Source: Paulownia fortunei
Lineage: Eukaryota; Streptophyta; Magnoliopsida; Lamiales; Paulowniaceae
Direction: 5' to 3'
DNA length: 64,000 bases
Assembly (NCBI GenBank): GCA_019321725.1
Contig: CM033116.1
Span: forward strand, 4,584,642 to 4,648,641
Shown: positions 39,508 through 53,400 of the stretch, piece after piece
How the letters are laid out: each line of letters starts with the position of its first letter
Numbering within the stretch: the first letter of the stretch is position 1
Position numbers and translations under genes: made by a program
The notes under the pieces: generated by a model
The model's input: only the letters and a program-made list of their open reading frames with translations
Databases searched by the model: none
What the model was told of the DNA's origin: nothing

Positions 39508-42114
39508 ATGAGGGCCTTGTACGCAACTACAGACTTAATCCCAACCATCCCAGAATTACCAATTTGCCACCACTCTCCTCTTCTCTCCCTCAAATTGCCA
39601 TCATTTCTCCAATATTCAACGATCTATTCACATAAACATAGAAGAATAGCAGTAAAACCCACAAGGATATTTGTAAAGGCATCATCAATGGCTTCCTCGC
39701 CATCAACAGCCTCAGATGATAACACACAGACCACCAAACCATTCTCAGTTCTATTTGTTTGTCTTGGCAACATTTGTAGAAGCCCAGCTGCTGAGGGTGT
39801 CTTCACACACCTCGTCAAGCAAAAGAATCTTGACTCCAAATTCAAAATTGATTCTGCAGGCACCATCAATTACCATGAGGTGTGTGTGTGTGTGTGTTTA
39901 TTTTATTTTATTTTATTTTTGTGCATGTTTGATTTGGTAGTATAAGCTGTTTGGAAATCAGAGGACTAGTAAAAAAGGCTTTTTGAATAGAAGTTGAATA
40001 TGGGCTCGTGATGATGTTTTGCTTGTCTCTAATAATGAAGGGTAATCAAGCAGACCCAAGAATGAGAGCAGCTTCCAAAAGGCGTGGAATTGAGATAACT
40101 TCAATATCAAGGCCAATAAGGCCGTCTGATTTTAGGGATTTTGATCTTATTCTTGCAATGGACAGGCAAAACAGAGGTATGCTAATGTGTAGAAAGTCAA
40201 ACTCAATTAAGGGTCTGGTTTAATGTTTAGGAGTTCTTGCATTATAATACAGTTGATAATGCGTACATCTTTGTAGATTGTCCATCATGTATTTGTAATG
40301 TATGGTTAAATATTGCTATAAGATAATTGTATGAGCATAATGCTTATGCTGATTTTGTTGTACAAAGAGGATATACTTGGGGCGTTTGAGAGGTGGAGGC
40401 ACAGAGAAACATTACCTGCTGATGCAGCTAAGAAGGTTGGTAAGCTCATGTTGATGCAATGTGGATTGCACAATGTTTAATGTTAAAGTATGCCTGAAAA
40501 TTGCTTTAGTTGAACATACCATACTTTTGATTGTTGTCGTCAAAGTATATGTATTGATATTTGCAGGTTCAGTTAATGTGTTCCTACTGCAAGCGGCATA
40601 ATGAAACTGAAGTGCCCGACCCCTATTATGGCGGACAGCAAGGTTTTGAGAAGGTAATACATATGAATCTCTCTCTTTGGGAATGAGATGTCAGATCAGA
40701 AACTGACTGCAACTGTCTGATATGTGAGCTATACTGAGTTTTATCAAGCAGTTGGTATTATTTCCTTAAAAACCTACTTCGTAGAGCCTGCATTTTTGGC
40801 CCGCTCTTCTTACGGTTGAGCACTCGTGTATATGAGTCATGTTGAGTTTGGGCTGATTTAATATAGTCCGAGCTTGAGCTTAGCTAGAATCAGATTTATT
40901 ATGGCTACTTTAGGATGATATAGACGTCCCTGTAAGATGAGAACATAAATCAGTAGCCATCTGTTTTGCATGGAATCCAATTGTAATGTTTTCTTTGAAT
41001 TAAATACTTCTTTTATTCTTGGATAAAACATTTTAATAAAATGTTTATAGTTGTCTATAAGATAAGCATTGAACTTACCGGGATAATAATGATATCCTCA
41101 TGTTTTGTTCTGCTAACTTTGTTATTAAATTCACATACATTTAATTGTTATGTTTTTATTTGAATAGTATTTTTTCTTTGAATGAAATGTACAAAAGAAA
41201 ACTTATAAGGAAATGTGCTCATGGTTGTTTGGGCCAGCCCTAGCTCGAACAAAGCTCACACGAGTTTACATGTGGAAATGGTGATGAGTTTGCGAGTTCT
41301 AATTGGTCGAGCTCAGGTAAAAAAGTTTGTTTTATTATTTAGTCAAGCATTGGCTACCCTGAGCTCGATATATAATTGACCAATCTGTTGGGTGGTACCT
41401 ACCTATGTGGGTAAGAAGCTTAGTTTAACTAGGTGCTTCTTGGTGTCTTAGCCACCTTGGTGCTGCTGTCTATTTGGGTGAGCTTGCCCTTGTAGTGTGC
41501 ATGTGGGATATATGTGCTAGGACTTCCCAAGTGAAGTGGGGTAGCACAAAGTACAATCACCATGACAGTTGCGGGAGAACTGTTTAGACTAGTTTGGCAG
41601 GCCGTATTAGTCAACATGAGTTTAAACATTTTAGCAAGTTGGCTAGGCCCAACCAAATTGCTAATGATACTGGTATAGCCTAGGTATCAGCGATTTAACT
41701 TTCATAATTTTTTACACTTTAATGTATTTTAGATGCCTTTGTTTTCCATGAAGCCTCTTGTATAACTTGGATTTTTGTCTTCTTATACTAGTCCTCAGTT
41801 CCTCTTAATGATTTTCACTTCTTTTGGTTCCTTCCCCATGTGTTTATAGCATCACATGTTATTACTGACTGTCTAATCAATTGAGTTATCTTTGATGATC
41901 TTGACAATTTCACTGTCATCTCCTATGCTGAATATTCATCTTACCATCCTAAGAGAGGCTAAATTTGCATCTTAGTTAAGCTCCATGGCATGCATTAAGA
42001 AGTTGACGCGATCAAAAACTGAACCGTCCATTATATTTCTGGCAGGTACTGGATTTACTTGAAGATGCTTGTGAGTCACTGTTGGAAAATATTATTGAGA
42101 AAAGTCTTGGTTAA
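39508..42114 (+). CDS. Low-molecular-weight protein tyrosine phosphatase, probably plastid-targeted, 5 exons
   Basis: Exons 39508-39879, 40041-40176, 40368-40435, 40567-40653 and 42046-42114 join in consistent phase to 243 aa. The N-terminal 70 or so residues are rich in Ser, Thr and Pro and low in acids, as in a chloroplast transit peptide. The catalytic domain begins at about residue 78 with the P-loop CLGNICRS, which is C(X5)R with the nucleophilic Cys. It contains RGIEI, DLILAMDRQN and PDPYYGG, whose Asp is the general acid of this family, and ends with a helix (LLEDACESLLENI). It removes phosphate from phosphotyrosine or small substrates; the plant substrate is not established. The exon 3 donor is GTTGGT and a stronger-looking GTAAGC lies 4 bases downstream, but only the first keeps the frame. 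Intron 4 (40654-42045) is enlarged by repeat-like DNA. The 3' neighbour is convergent. Confidence 0.93.
40790..41660. repeat. Repeat-like DNA in phosphatase intron 4
   Basis: Degenerate gagctcga, agctcgaac, cacgagttt and gagcttgagctt words at 40790-41375 resemble old dispersed DNA elements common in plant introns. A second stretch (41385-41660) of different base composition follows. Neither has a coding frame with a recognisable family or clean termini. The class is unknown. Confidence 0.3.
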
Positions 42115-43189
42115 GTTTCTTACTCTCCTTCCCAGCTGTGCATGTTGGATCCTCAGTGGTTCTACGATACTTCTTTCCAAATGTTGTATAGCCGAACTAT
42201 ATTTTTCGGCTGAACATAAAAGTATCTAGTCATCTCAAATGCTTATGGACTTAGTTTTTCCACTTTGCACAGGCAGAGAGTATTTTTGGTGCTATTGTCC
42301 TGAGTGTCTTGTGACGATTCACTGTCTCTAATCATTGTCAATTTATTTAAACAAATTAAGATAGACAATAGGACTGGCACGACCATGCTGTTCAGAGATC
42401 AAATTCATTTTGCTATCTCCAGTTTGGATATGCTTATTGTTTTCTCAATGTTAATAATCTGTTACACTGCCTCTGTGTGAAAAACACTCAGTATAGGTGA
42501 ACAGGCCCTACTGTATTTACCATTGGCGGCAGTTCAGGTTGATGACTTCGTCTTCCTTCCCCAATTACTGGGGACTTGAACAGTGAACTATAATCTAACC
42601 ACAGGGCTTATTAAAACCCCAGAGTAATAGCCGAGCAGCTGTTTATCCGGCCATTACACTCAGTTCTCGAGGTAGAATTGGAGTTGATTAGAACCGAACA
42701 TTGTTTACATACTCTCATGATCTCCAGGAGAAGCACCTCAAATATTAAAATCAACATTCAAATAATTAATTGTATTATGGTTCTGATATGTATCATAATA
42801 TGCTGGATACAAAATATCTCACATAACCCAATTACATAATAAATTGTGTACACAAAGACTTCTAGACATAATGGCTTAGTATTTGATACAAGAATGTGAA
42901 ACAGGCATCTGATAAAAAATATGCTTATGTTTCTTGTCGGGTGAGATAAATAAAAAGGAATGAGAAAAGGGTATATGCAATCATAAGTTAAGTATGATGT
43001 ATTTTTAGAACAGCTAACCATATAGGGAGTGGAACTTTGCATGAGATCCTACTATTTGCTTCTGCCTCCCAGCTGAAATCTCGTATTCAAGAAACTGCCC
43101 CCGGCATAGCAGACTCACATGGAGCCTAACAGATCTCGCATTTGGTGCTCCTACAGACTTTAGCAGCATTTTATGTTTGACCTGTGGAT
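42115..43189. other. Convergent intergenic region
   Basis: The 3' ends of the plus-strand phosphatase and the minus-strand invertase face each other across 1.07 kb. The sequence should hold both 3' untranslated regions and polyadenylation sites. The open frame at 42758-43042 has no family signature. Nothing else seen. Confidence 0.6.
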
Positions 43190-46100
43190 TCATATGATGA
43201 AACTCTGTTTTGGTCCTTTCCGTGAACGTTTTCCCCTCGGTTTAGCACTAAGTGCCCAAGAGAAGGCATTCAAAAGCTCTGCATCCTCAACGTTAATTAA
43301 GATATTTGCAGCATTTGGGTTTGCGATGAGGAGTTTTGCCACTAGATATCCTGCAATAGACCAGGTCTGAAAGAGGTGAGCCTGTTTCCCGATGAATCTT
43401 GCTCCTTTGGTATCATAGTATTCAGGCCACTTGTCTCTTGCTATACGTTGTTCAGCAACCTTGATTGCATTTTCAGCAATCTCTGGTCTATTCATTTTTA
43501 TGCATGCCACAGTCAGCTGAAAGAGCACAGATATAAAGAATTAGAAACAAACATGCAAATCTCAATAGCAGTTGGACTACTGATCATAAAAGCATCGCAA
43601 AAAAGATGGTAGTGAGAGTGTTAACATAACAGCAACTAAAAAAAGATGTTGCAAACCAGATCAACGAACTATTAGTATAATGAAAATTCATCATTGTGAT
43701 TGAGAATAAGCCAGTCTCTCCTTTCAAGTTGGGTATCTTGCTTCGAACACTGGGGCTTTTCAAACAATGCAAATGCTGATAACATAAAACAAAGATGGTA
43801 AAAGACATAAATTGAAACGATAGAAAAATGATAGGATGGGAAGAAAGTATTTGATAAGGCAGCTGCATGTATCTGTCACTGTATCAAAGTTACCTCCCAT
43901 TACTGTTAATAGGAGTGGAATTATAACAACCATCACATGTATTCTACTAACTAATTATTGTGCCAGATTCATGCAAGAGATTCAACTTCTAATTTTCAAG
44001 GATAATTATGACAGATTGGTCCATATAAAGACAAGAACCAAAAAATACTAGCATAAATAAGAAGAGGACCAAACAAAAAAGTGAAACTTAACCTGCCAGA
44101 TCAAAGTTGGCCAGGAACCTCCATTGTGGTAAGACCAAGGACTGCATAACAAGCAACAATAGAATATTTCAACCTGTCAAATAGCTAAGCCTAACAAATG
44201 TAAAAACAATAGATTACTGAAGTAGAAACATTACGTGTTTTTTGGATCACTGCCCGTGATTATTTGCCATTCCTGGCCTTCTAGAGCAGGGTAACAAATT
44301 TTCAGCGGCATGCCAGCCACTAGATCTGACCATTTGGCTTCAATAAGATCTAATATCGCATGTGACTGATCTGTGGTAGCAAGATTGCATATTATAGCCC
44401 ATAAATTTCCCAGTGAAAAGAAACGGAAGTCCATGTGCGCTGGCTGTAGGTTCCCAATAAGGTAGCCTCCTTTGTTGGGCATCCACTCCACAAGCCAGGG
44501 AGGAATTTGATCTGGGTAGATGTTGAACTTGTTAACTGCATCAAACGAGTACTCCTCTGTCTTGTATCGATAAATTTCATTCAGCTTCTTCATGTCAATC
44601 CAGTAGTACTCCCGGATGTGAATTGATAAAGCTATTAACCGATTGTTAAGCGCCCTGATAAGGTCCGCTGACGCATCCTCAGGAGCAAGCATCTCGCGTG
44701 CACAAAGAAGAGCTGAATAGAATAATGCCTGCAAGAACAGGCAATACAAGTGTATAAGTATCCAGCATCTATGCAATATATATATGTAACGGGTTTTATG
44801 GCCTCCCTTTCCATTTAGGAACCATGCCTCATCTTGATAACTGCTGGACATCTCTTGCTTTATGATTCTTACAAGACCCAACTTTTAGTACCTTTTTCGG
44901 TTAGGAGCTAAGTGGGGCCAATTCTGTTCCATTCTAAAGTTTTTCTTATGAAAGTCTTATCAAAGAGGTCAAACATCTTTTCATCCAAAAGGGATATTAA
45001 CCAAACAAAACAACACTCAGGAAGAGGGAAGGAGAGTTGGGGGTAGGGGAGGAAGGAGAGCGCATCTATGCAATATATATACTTAGTGGTTTTTATGGCC
45101 TCCCTTTCCAAGAAGTAACCATGCACATCTTCATAACCGCTGGGGATCTCTTGCTTTATGATTCTTAGAAGAGAAATCCTGTGATTTTAGCCAACTTTTA
45201 ATTCCTTTCTTTGGACAAGGAGCTAAGTGGCGCCAATTTTATTTCATTCTGAAGTCTTCCCTATGAAAGTTCTATCGAAGAGGACAAATCTTTTCCTCCA
45301 AAAGGAATACTAACCAAACAAAACAACAATTGAGAAGAGGGAAGGAGGGGGAGGAGAGCTAAGAACGCAGGGGGAGACAATAAGAAAATATGATAGCACA
45401 CACTTCAGAGAAAAAAAAGTAGAAGAAAACCTGAATTTCAAGTGGGTGGCCATGGATGCCCATGCGGCGATCTATCATGCATGACCCATCTGTTACTAAT
45501 AAAGTTGGAAACATATCAAAACCATCTGCTAAACAAAGCTTTAAAATCATCTTAATGCCAGTCTGTACATCAATCCTTTCCTGGACTGAAAGGTCTCCAG
45601 AGCATTTTCCATATGCGCGTAACAATATGATCCACCACAAACCTGTGAAACAAAATCACGATGTTATAAATGTCCAGATAGTCAGAACTGCCAGCCTGAC
45701 AGAAAAATCAACTAACCAGAATCAACTGGTGCCACCCGACCAATTGCCGCCTCACCAAAGTCAGGATCTAAGACCTCTTCAGTCGCAGAATCATCGCCAT
45801 CTAATGGCACAACACGCACTTTGAAACTTGCTGGCATTAGTCCTTGCCCAGGACTATGGCAGTCCATGGTTTTCTCCCAACTCTGGTCACACAAAATAAA
45901 GATAATTAATAAAAGCAAAAAGTAGCTACAAGCAAAAATACCAAAAGTTCGCAAAAATTTCCCTATGATTACTTGTTATTCTATCTACCTAATGCAAATG
46001 AGATTTTTAATTTTTTAGCAACTTTCTCTTTCATTAATTACCTAAATCTGCGAAAGGCTGGGCAATGTATAAATGTGAACATAGAATTATCAGAGATTAT

Positions 46101-47280
46101 TTTGGGGAGTAGATAAAGGGAAAATCTATAATAGTTTGGGCTCAGTGCAAAATGTGATTTTAATCTCATTCCGTAGCTTGCACTATTATGTAAGTCCTGG
46201 CAGACAGAAGAAGAGATGGAAAAAAGTGAAGCTGTGCACAACAAAGTAAAAAATATGGAATTTAAAAAAAAAAATGATGATGTCTTTAAAACAGTACTTA
46301 CTACCTAGAGTGCATTTGTTATAGTTTCCATGCAAGGATGGGTAGAGAATACAAATAAATAGCCTAAGAACATGCAAACATTATAATGGAATTACATTAT
46401 ACTATGGATTAACAACAATCCTATGATTTTCTTTCCAAGCATAGAATGGCGGACAACGTAGTCTCCAAAAGTAACCAACTTAAGAAATTGGATAAAGTTC
46501 ATCCTTTTAGGATAGTCATATGATAATTGAACAACAAACCACTCAAGTGACGGACATATGCATATGACATATTCAACAGGCTTACTGCAATGACGGACAT
46601 TACATTACCTGCAGCTGAAGAGTGTGTAGGATGAAATTCCTAACAATTTCATATTCTCCCTTTAGTAGGAAAGCAATGCCAGAAGGTATAAAATCACGGA
46701 TAAACACTTGATCATAGTTGAGAGTGTTCGAGTCACTTGGATCATTAGCAGCGATGGTACCAACTGGATTGCCACAATAATATACCATTGATGCTCGCAA
46801 CAAGTTCCAAGCTTCATCCTCCAAAGAGTTTGCACCAACTCCACTAAACGTCTTGCTAATTGCTGTATCTGATGCCAATCCATTATTAGATAGAAGCCCT
46901 TCCTTTTCGTATTTCAAATGCTGTGTCGCCTCAAGACTTTGATTATCAAGATCCTTGGCCACACCATTCACCAATCTTTTACTTCCATCCTCCCTAAATG
47001 CCTCCCGAACATTTTCAGCCCCAATGCAATTGCAACGCAAAGATTCTGACCGATTATCTTGTCTCTCTCCAAAAATACCATCTGTATTTCTAATCACATG
47101 GCTTCCCGCGTACTTTTGAGATATCCCCTTGCCCTTCTGTGATATGCACCCATAATCTTCATCTTTTTGGCTTTTGACGCTGTACTTAAAGGAAAGCAGT
47201 GAAGTTGATCTCAAGTTTGTGTAAATTTGATATGGCACTGCACCAGACAGAACTTGTAGGGCTGCTTCTGAAGCAGCCAT
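43190..47280 (-). CDS. INVE: Alkaline/neutral invertase, INVE (plastid) type, 6 exons
   Basis: Exons in gene order: 46609-47280, 45717-45882, 45431-45642, 44235-44728, 44093-44141 and 43190-43516. Phases agree and give 639 aa (Arabidopsis INVE is about 617). The enzyme hydrolyses sucrose to glucose and fructose and belongs to glycoside hydrolase family 100. The first 145 or so residues are poorly conserved and likely include a plastid transit peptide. The GH100 (alpha/alpha)6 domain follows: [25 protein letters not shown] (with the catalytic Asp), [81 protein letters not shown] and [13 protein letters not shown]. The start MAASE matches the family; an ATG three codons earlier is in frame but not conserved. 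Plastid INVE supports plastid development and early seedling metabolism. A likely untranslated first exon lies near 48100-48250. Confidence 0.94.
44765..45358. repeat. 297-bp tandem duplication inside INVE intron 3
   Basis: Unit 1 is 44765-45061 and unit 2 is 45062-45358. Both start gcatctatgcaatatatata and share ttatggcctccctttcca, atctcttgctttatgattct, ggagctaagtgg and taaccaaacaaaacaac, ending with a GA-rich stretch. Units have the same length with scattered substitutions. The array begins 37 bp from the exon 4 boundary at 44728. Confidence 0.9.
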
Positions 47281-49211
47281 AGAATACAAATTATACTTTG
47301 ATGAGCGCCTTGGTTAAACTCGTGTTTGATGTTCCTAACAGAGCCACGAAAATCAAGTTCATAACTATAACTACTATTAACACACAAATAAACCAAATAA
47401 ATGAGTAAAATTATTCATATGCTGTCTCACTAGAATTTCTAAACTAATTCTGCTTCTGCCTGGATCATGGCTGAAGTCAGTGATCCACAGACACCTGTAG
47501 TAAAACTTATTATGTTTGGCTATGAAAGAAGACCCGATTCCAAAAAAATAAGGAAACCAAGAGAGACTCTAAATTTACATATTTTTCTTGTCAGTTCCCA
47601 CACTTTGTCTTGCCCTTCTTTTCTTCCCTTTTCCCCCCTTTTTGCATATGTTCATTAATGACCCAATCCAAACAAAGCTAATGAAGGAAAAAAGATACTC
47701 TATAAGAAAGTAGTAGATAAGTTGCAACAACGAAGAACTTTCCATAAATGGAAGTTGCAACTACAAGATTGATTCTCTCTTCTTTTTCGATTCTTATTAC
47801 ATTTCCCTTGTCACAAACAGCGACATAGAACCGAACAGACGAATGAACTCAATACAAAAAATTCCAGCAGCCAACGGAAGGAAACTGAACGAACCAAAAC
47901 CCGAAACCCATATTAAAAAGCCTCCCATTCTCAGAACAAAAAAATACAGAGGGGTTCCATTATTTCTAACTGCTAATAATAAAAACAATAAAAATCTGAT
48001 CTCTTAAGAGAAAAAAGATAAATTTGATTTGATAACAGCAAATATTCTATGGAGACCAAAAAAAAAAAGCAAAAATGGAGCATTCATTAGCTTACTTGAT
48101 TTCTGGAGGTGGCTTTGTTCTTTTGCGAAGAACTTCAGGGTCTTAGAGGGATTGTCGGGAGAAATCTAGGTCATGAAGGAAATTGAGCTCAGGGGCGGTG
48201 GCCGGTGGCGCCGTGAGACAGCTGACTCGGCGGAACTGGGAAGATGCGGGCTGGGATCACGGTTTTCTGTGTGATACATAAGACTTTTGGTGACACGTGG
48301 ACCTCCAATTTATTTTATAGGTTAACCAAATTATTTAAAACGTGTTACGTAAACAATTGGTACACCACTAGACACTAACTGGATAATGTGAGAATTTTAG
48401 GCCTTTTATTATGTGAAACTTGAGTATTACTCCTTTGGCCCAAAATTTAAAGTACATTTGTTCTTCTGATAATTAACTATTTTTCAAAGAGCAACAACAA
48501 ATAATTTAGTAAATTTTTTCATGCTAATTAAAATACATAAAAGATATCATATTCTGAAATCTTTGTAACATTAAAATTTCTAAAAATCCAATATGATAAA
48601 TGAATTCAATGATGAAATAATTTAACTTTAGAATGCAGTGTGAGTAAATGAAGCAATAAAATCATTGCAGATGAAATTATTATTATTATTATTATTGTTA
48701 TTGTTGTTATCATCATTGACGAATAATATAATATTTTTTTCAATTTTATTAGTGATCATAACCAGTTAAATTTATTTAAGATCATTGCTAAGATGCGAAT
48801 GTGCTATAAAACAAAATATTGCAATAAAAATTAACAAAAAAAATGAAATATTCACAAGCAACCATGTAATGCCACAGTTTTTGCTCTTAAGCAGAAACTG
48901 CTTCTTACACACAATGAACAGCTAAGGTTCTTCATGGTAGACAATAACAGTTAAACATTTTATGCTTCATCAAATTTCCACTAAATACTAAGTTATCAAA
49001 CCAAATCAATCAATTACACAGGAAGCAAAAATAGTTACAGCAAACATCCAACAATTGCTATGATGTATTAGCTATGTTTTTCTGTTCCAGAAAACAGGCA
49101 AAATGCATACACATGGTAGCTAAGGCATAAATTGGATGTACATTCACATCTTGAGCAGAGACCTATCCCTCTTCAAAACAATTTGAAATTCTTGACATGA
49201 GCTTTTACACT
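47281..49211. other. Interval between INVE start and HDA9 stop
   Basis: Both flanking genes run on the minus strand. The half near INVE holds its leader, with a probable first untranslated exon near 48100-48250 and a promoter beyond it. An ATT/GTT trinucleotide run sits at 48678-48720. The half near 49211 should hold the HDA9 3' untranslated region. No additional gene seen. Confidence 0.5.
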
Positions 49212-50411
49212 TCATTGATCATCCATAGTCTGATCATTGTCATTATCACCTTCATAATATTCATCGTCACGCTGGATTTGCTTGTCTTGTATGTGTCCTG
49301 GAAAGACATTTCGGTTAAGCAGATTGATAGCATACTTAGTACATGATAGAAAATCATTTTACTGAAAATTATCAAGGAGATCAAAGATGCGTGATCAAGA
49401 GTGGTTGTCTATCAGTACATCTTTCACTTACGATTTACACGTTCATCAGGATTCTGCTCATCTTCATCAAAATCAGGAATATAAAAATCCGGAGGCACCT
49501 AAAATATAGCACAAATTTAGTCCTTAATAAAACAGCACTGTCATATATCCTTCACAGTACATGGTCCAAAATGTAGTTTTAAGAATATGCTTTCTATGAC
49601 AATTATACACCAAGGATAAACCCTTTTTCACAGCAGTAATCAAGGGATTAATCACCCACAAGCCCAATGTGAGGTTAGTTCAACAGTAAAATAGCGAAGT
49701 AATAAGCATAATGTGCTCTTAGACAGGATTAAATAAATAATACAACATTATTAGCAGGATCTTGTTTAGTACAAGAAAACCAAATCCTTTGAAGAAGTCA
49801 ACAACAATTTATTACCCATGCTATCTAAAATAGAGATTCTTGAATTCTGTGAACATAAATCTAATTGGACTTGGAAGAGGTTGCATAGTCTGTTTACCTC
49901 TTGCATCTGTACACCAGGAGCATGTTGGATGGCGCTAAGATTTTCACACACTTGCTGTCTGATTGTGTTAAGGTATGATTTGCTATTTAAATTCTCCTGC
50001 CCAATCAACAAAGTCAGAAGATATGAAAAAACTTCAATATTGCTGCTTCTCCATTCAAACTAGTTAAGCACATTTTATAGTAATCAAGAAAAGACAAACA
50101 AAATTTGACCTGGTTGAGTTGGCACATAACCAATACCAACAGTAAATAACTATACAAGCATAAAGAGTAAAACTGATATAAGTTGATCCTAGAAAGTCCA
50201 TGTAGCAAATGGGGGCATGAATCTAACTAGTACGCATAGTTCACATACCATGTGCCCACTCGGACATTTCAAGGAGTAATCTGGAGCAAAATATTGACTG
50301 TAATCATTTTCTGGGATCTCTGCAAAAAAGATATACAGTGATTTAGGATGGTGGACTAAGCTAGTTCCATTCTGCATTAATGGAAGAGGATATGGACGGC
50401 CTTCAAGAACT

Positions 50412-50465
<54 letters not shown>

Positions 50466-53400
50466 GGAGAGAGGTATGCTTAGATAGCAAATATATGAAG
50501 ATTGATAAAATAACATCAAATTACAAAGGCACCAAAAACGAGAAGGAAATATGAGTGACATAACAAAAGACCTAAAATTTATCAAAAGACAATCGAAACT
50601 ATGGTTCTAAAAAGTAAAAATAAACCAGCTCAGCCAACCATAGGAAATACGTTCCACAGAGGCTGTAGCAAAAGGCTCATAAGCTAGCAGACTAATCTGC
50701 GAGATTCAGGAAGGTAAAAGATACAAACTTATAGATTGAAATATGAGCCCATAAATCTGCTTGCCAATTATGCTTATGCTCATGCTCATGATATGAGTAT
50801 AAAGAGGAGGAAAAGTAGGTAGCAGATCACAACAAGAAAACCAATCACACGCATCTAGTGTACAATGAGAAAGAATTAATGTTTGATTCATCAAAGTCAG
50901 GAACTACACACACTAGAACATGAGTCATGGATACATGAACAACTTTACTATTTATAATATAGGGATCAATTTGACTATTTTTGTACAGTGAATAGCTTTC
51001 CTTATTCAAATGATATTATAAAAGTATGGTGTCATGCAAAAATAACAGGTCACATACTTTTAAACTAATGGTAACAAGAGACAGGCCTTAAGAACAGGAC
51101 AAAGTGCATAAGCATACCATTAGGGAGCTCCACACCTAAAAGAGCACCTGTCTCCAGAGTCCAACATCTAGAAACATTCTCTTTAGTGTATCCTCCACCT
51201 CCAGTTACCTGCAAGAAGAGAACACTTTTTGCTAGTCAAAGAATAGGAACTGTATGTAATGATGAACTGCTAAGCGTATTCAATGCACAGGCCTACCAGC
51301 AAAGGCAAATTGAGTTGCTTGACAAACCTAACACAAGCTGCATGCCCTGCAGGAAAAAATCCAATATGACAAGTAAATACTATGATAAACTGTCAACTTG
51401 GTGATCACAATCCATAATATAAGATAGAGCACACATGAGAGTGGAATGGGATAAGAATAAAAACTGTTGAAATTACAAGCATATCACCATCAATGGAAAG
51501 GTTGAAGCATCCCAATCGGTCCCCAGCAAGCGAATCTGCTCCACATTGGAGAACAATAGCTCCAGGTACATAGCACTCCATAACCTTCATAATGATCTGC
51601 AGCATGACAGATAAAAAAACCTCAAATTTATCATTGCCCAACAAGAAACTGCAATAACTAGAGTTGACAAAAAGTTACCGTTTTGAAGAGACGTAAGAAG
51701 CTGCCATCATCTATTCCATCCTTCAGAGGGACATTTATGGCATAAAATTTGCCTTCTCTTTCTCCTACGTCCTTCAGAATTAAATGAACATAAGGGAAGA
51801 ACTTCTTTAACAATAACATGGGAGTTTTTAAAAGCTACATACTATCTCGTGCAAGAAAACAGATTTCCTAGAGCCTAAGCATAAAATTTGATTATTAATT
51901 CATCGGTGGTTTCAACAATGCAAAACTCCATATCCAAAAAATAGTATCACTATTTGCAAACTGGCTGTAGAGCCCACAAATATTGAATTCAGAAAGTACA
52001 GATAGTAAACTCTCAAGTGCTTCCATAACTTGAAACCTTAATATCCAAAAATGTTTTACCCAGACATCTATGAATACCATCTAAATATTGGTAACCAAGC
52101 TTGGAGAAAACACATTACACTTTAAGCTCAACGGCACCATGGAATTAAAGATAGGAAAAGCTAGGAGGCATCTTGTTTAAGTCTATATATATGTATCAGG
52201 TTCACATACAAGATTTGAGACACAGTAAAAGATGACAGAGCATGATCATATGACAGGAAATGGCTAAATGCAGCATGACATTAGCATATTTTGATACAAA
52301 GAATTGATGAATTAAGAACATAATTATCCCCCAAATAATTCCATAACATGATAAGAGTGAAACATCCATTTAACAAAATTGACCAAGAGATGAAGTGTCT
52401 CCACATTTTCCATCAGGAAGAGTAGAAAGAAGAATATGTGAAGCAGAAATGGTTGAGGAAGCACCTTGACATCACCTGTTCCAGGAAAGAACATGTCCCC
52501 ATACTTGTGAAAGCTAACAGTCATCACCCTGCCATGTCAAAAATTACCATTTTAATTAAAATACCAATATGATATTAAGATATATTCTATACAGAACAGC
52601 TACGTCCTAACTATTCCTGAAGTAATGAACAACTTTCTAGAGAGAGTCATACCTAATTCACACCTAAGCTTCCAGCGAATACCAACTGATACCTAGAAAT
52701 CCCAAAACCGAAGTGTTCCAAGCCTCTATAAAGTTTCAAACAATACTATGGCCAAAGAATGATGTCACCCTAAGGGATCAGTGGTTATGATAATTAAAAC
52801 TTCAAAAGCACAGATGAAATGCCAATTCCTTTGCAAAATTTCCCAAAAACATAATAAAACTTAGCAGATGAAAGAAGCATAAATTATCAATTACCACTCC
52901 AGTATTATCTGTTCATCATTATTCTTCTCTACATTCCTGGAGTATAAATATGTTTAATGAGATAAATTCAAAGCCAAAAAACAAGAAATTAGTGGCCCCG
53001 ATTAGACTCTCTCGGCTCTCTATTCCATATTTATCAAAGTTCCTTCATCTTATGCATGATATTTAATTCAACGTATACAAGTAAAATTGGGAACTTATAA
53101 CAATGCACACAGAGAGGTGGTAAAAATATAGCCTAAGCAATTCTACTAACTGTTCATGGCTAGGTGCCAAAACTAGCAGGACAAGGTGGTGGGCACGCTG
53201 TAAATAGCAAATTAGCTTATCTTCCCACAATTCACAAGGCGTCCGCAAATGCTTTTATCCATATTTGAAACACTTTGACAGGGATAGCTCATCAGTGCCA
53301 TAAAAGGCTTCACACTCTTGCGCACTGTGGACAACATGTGAGGCTAAGGTTACCTCATATCTCTGATTATTAATGTGAAATAATCAACACATTAATGGTT

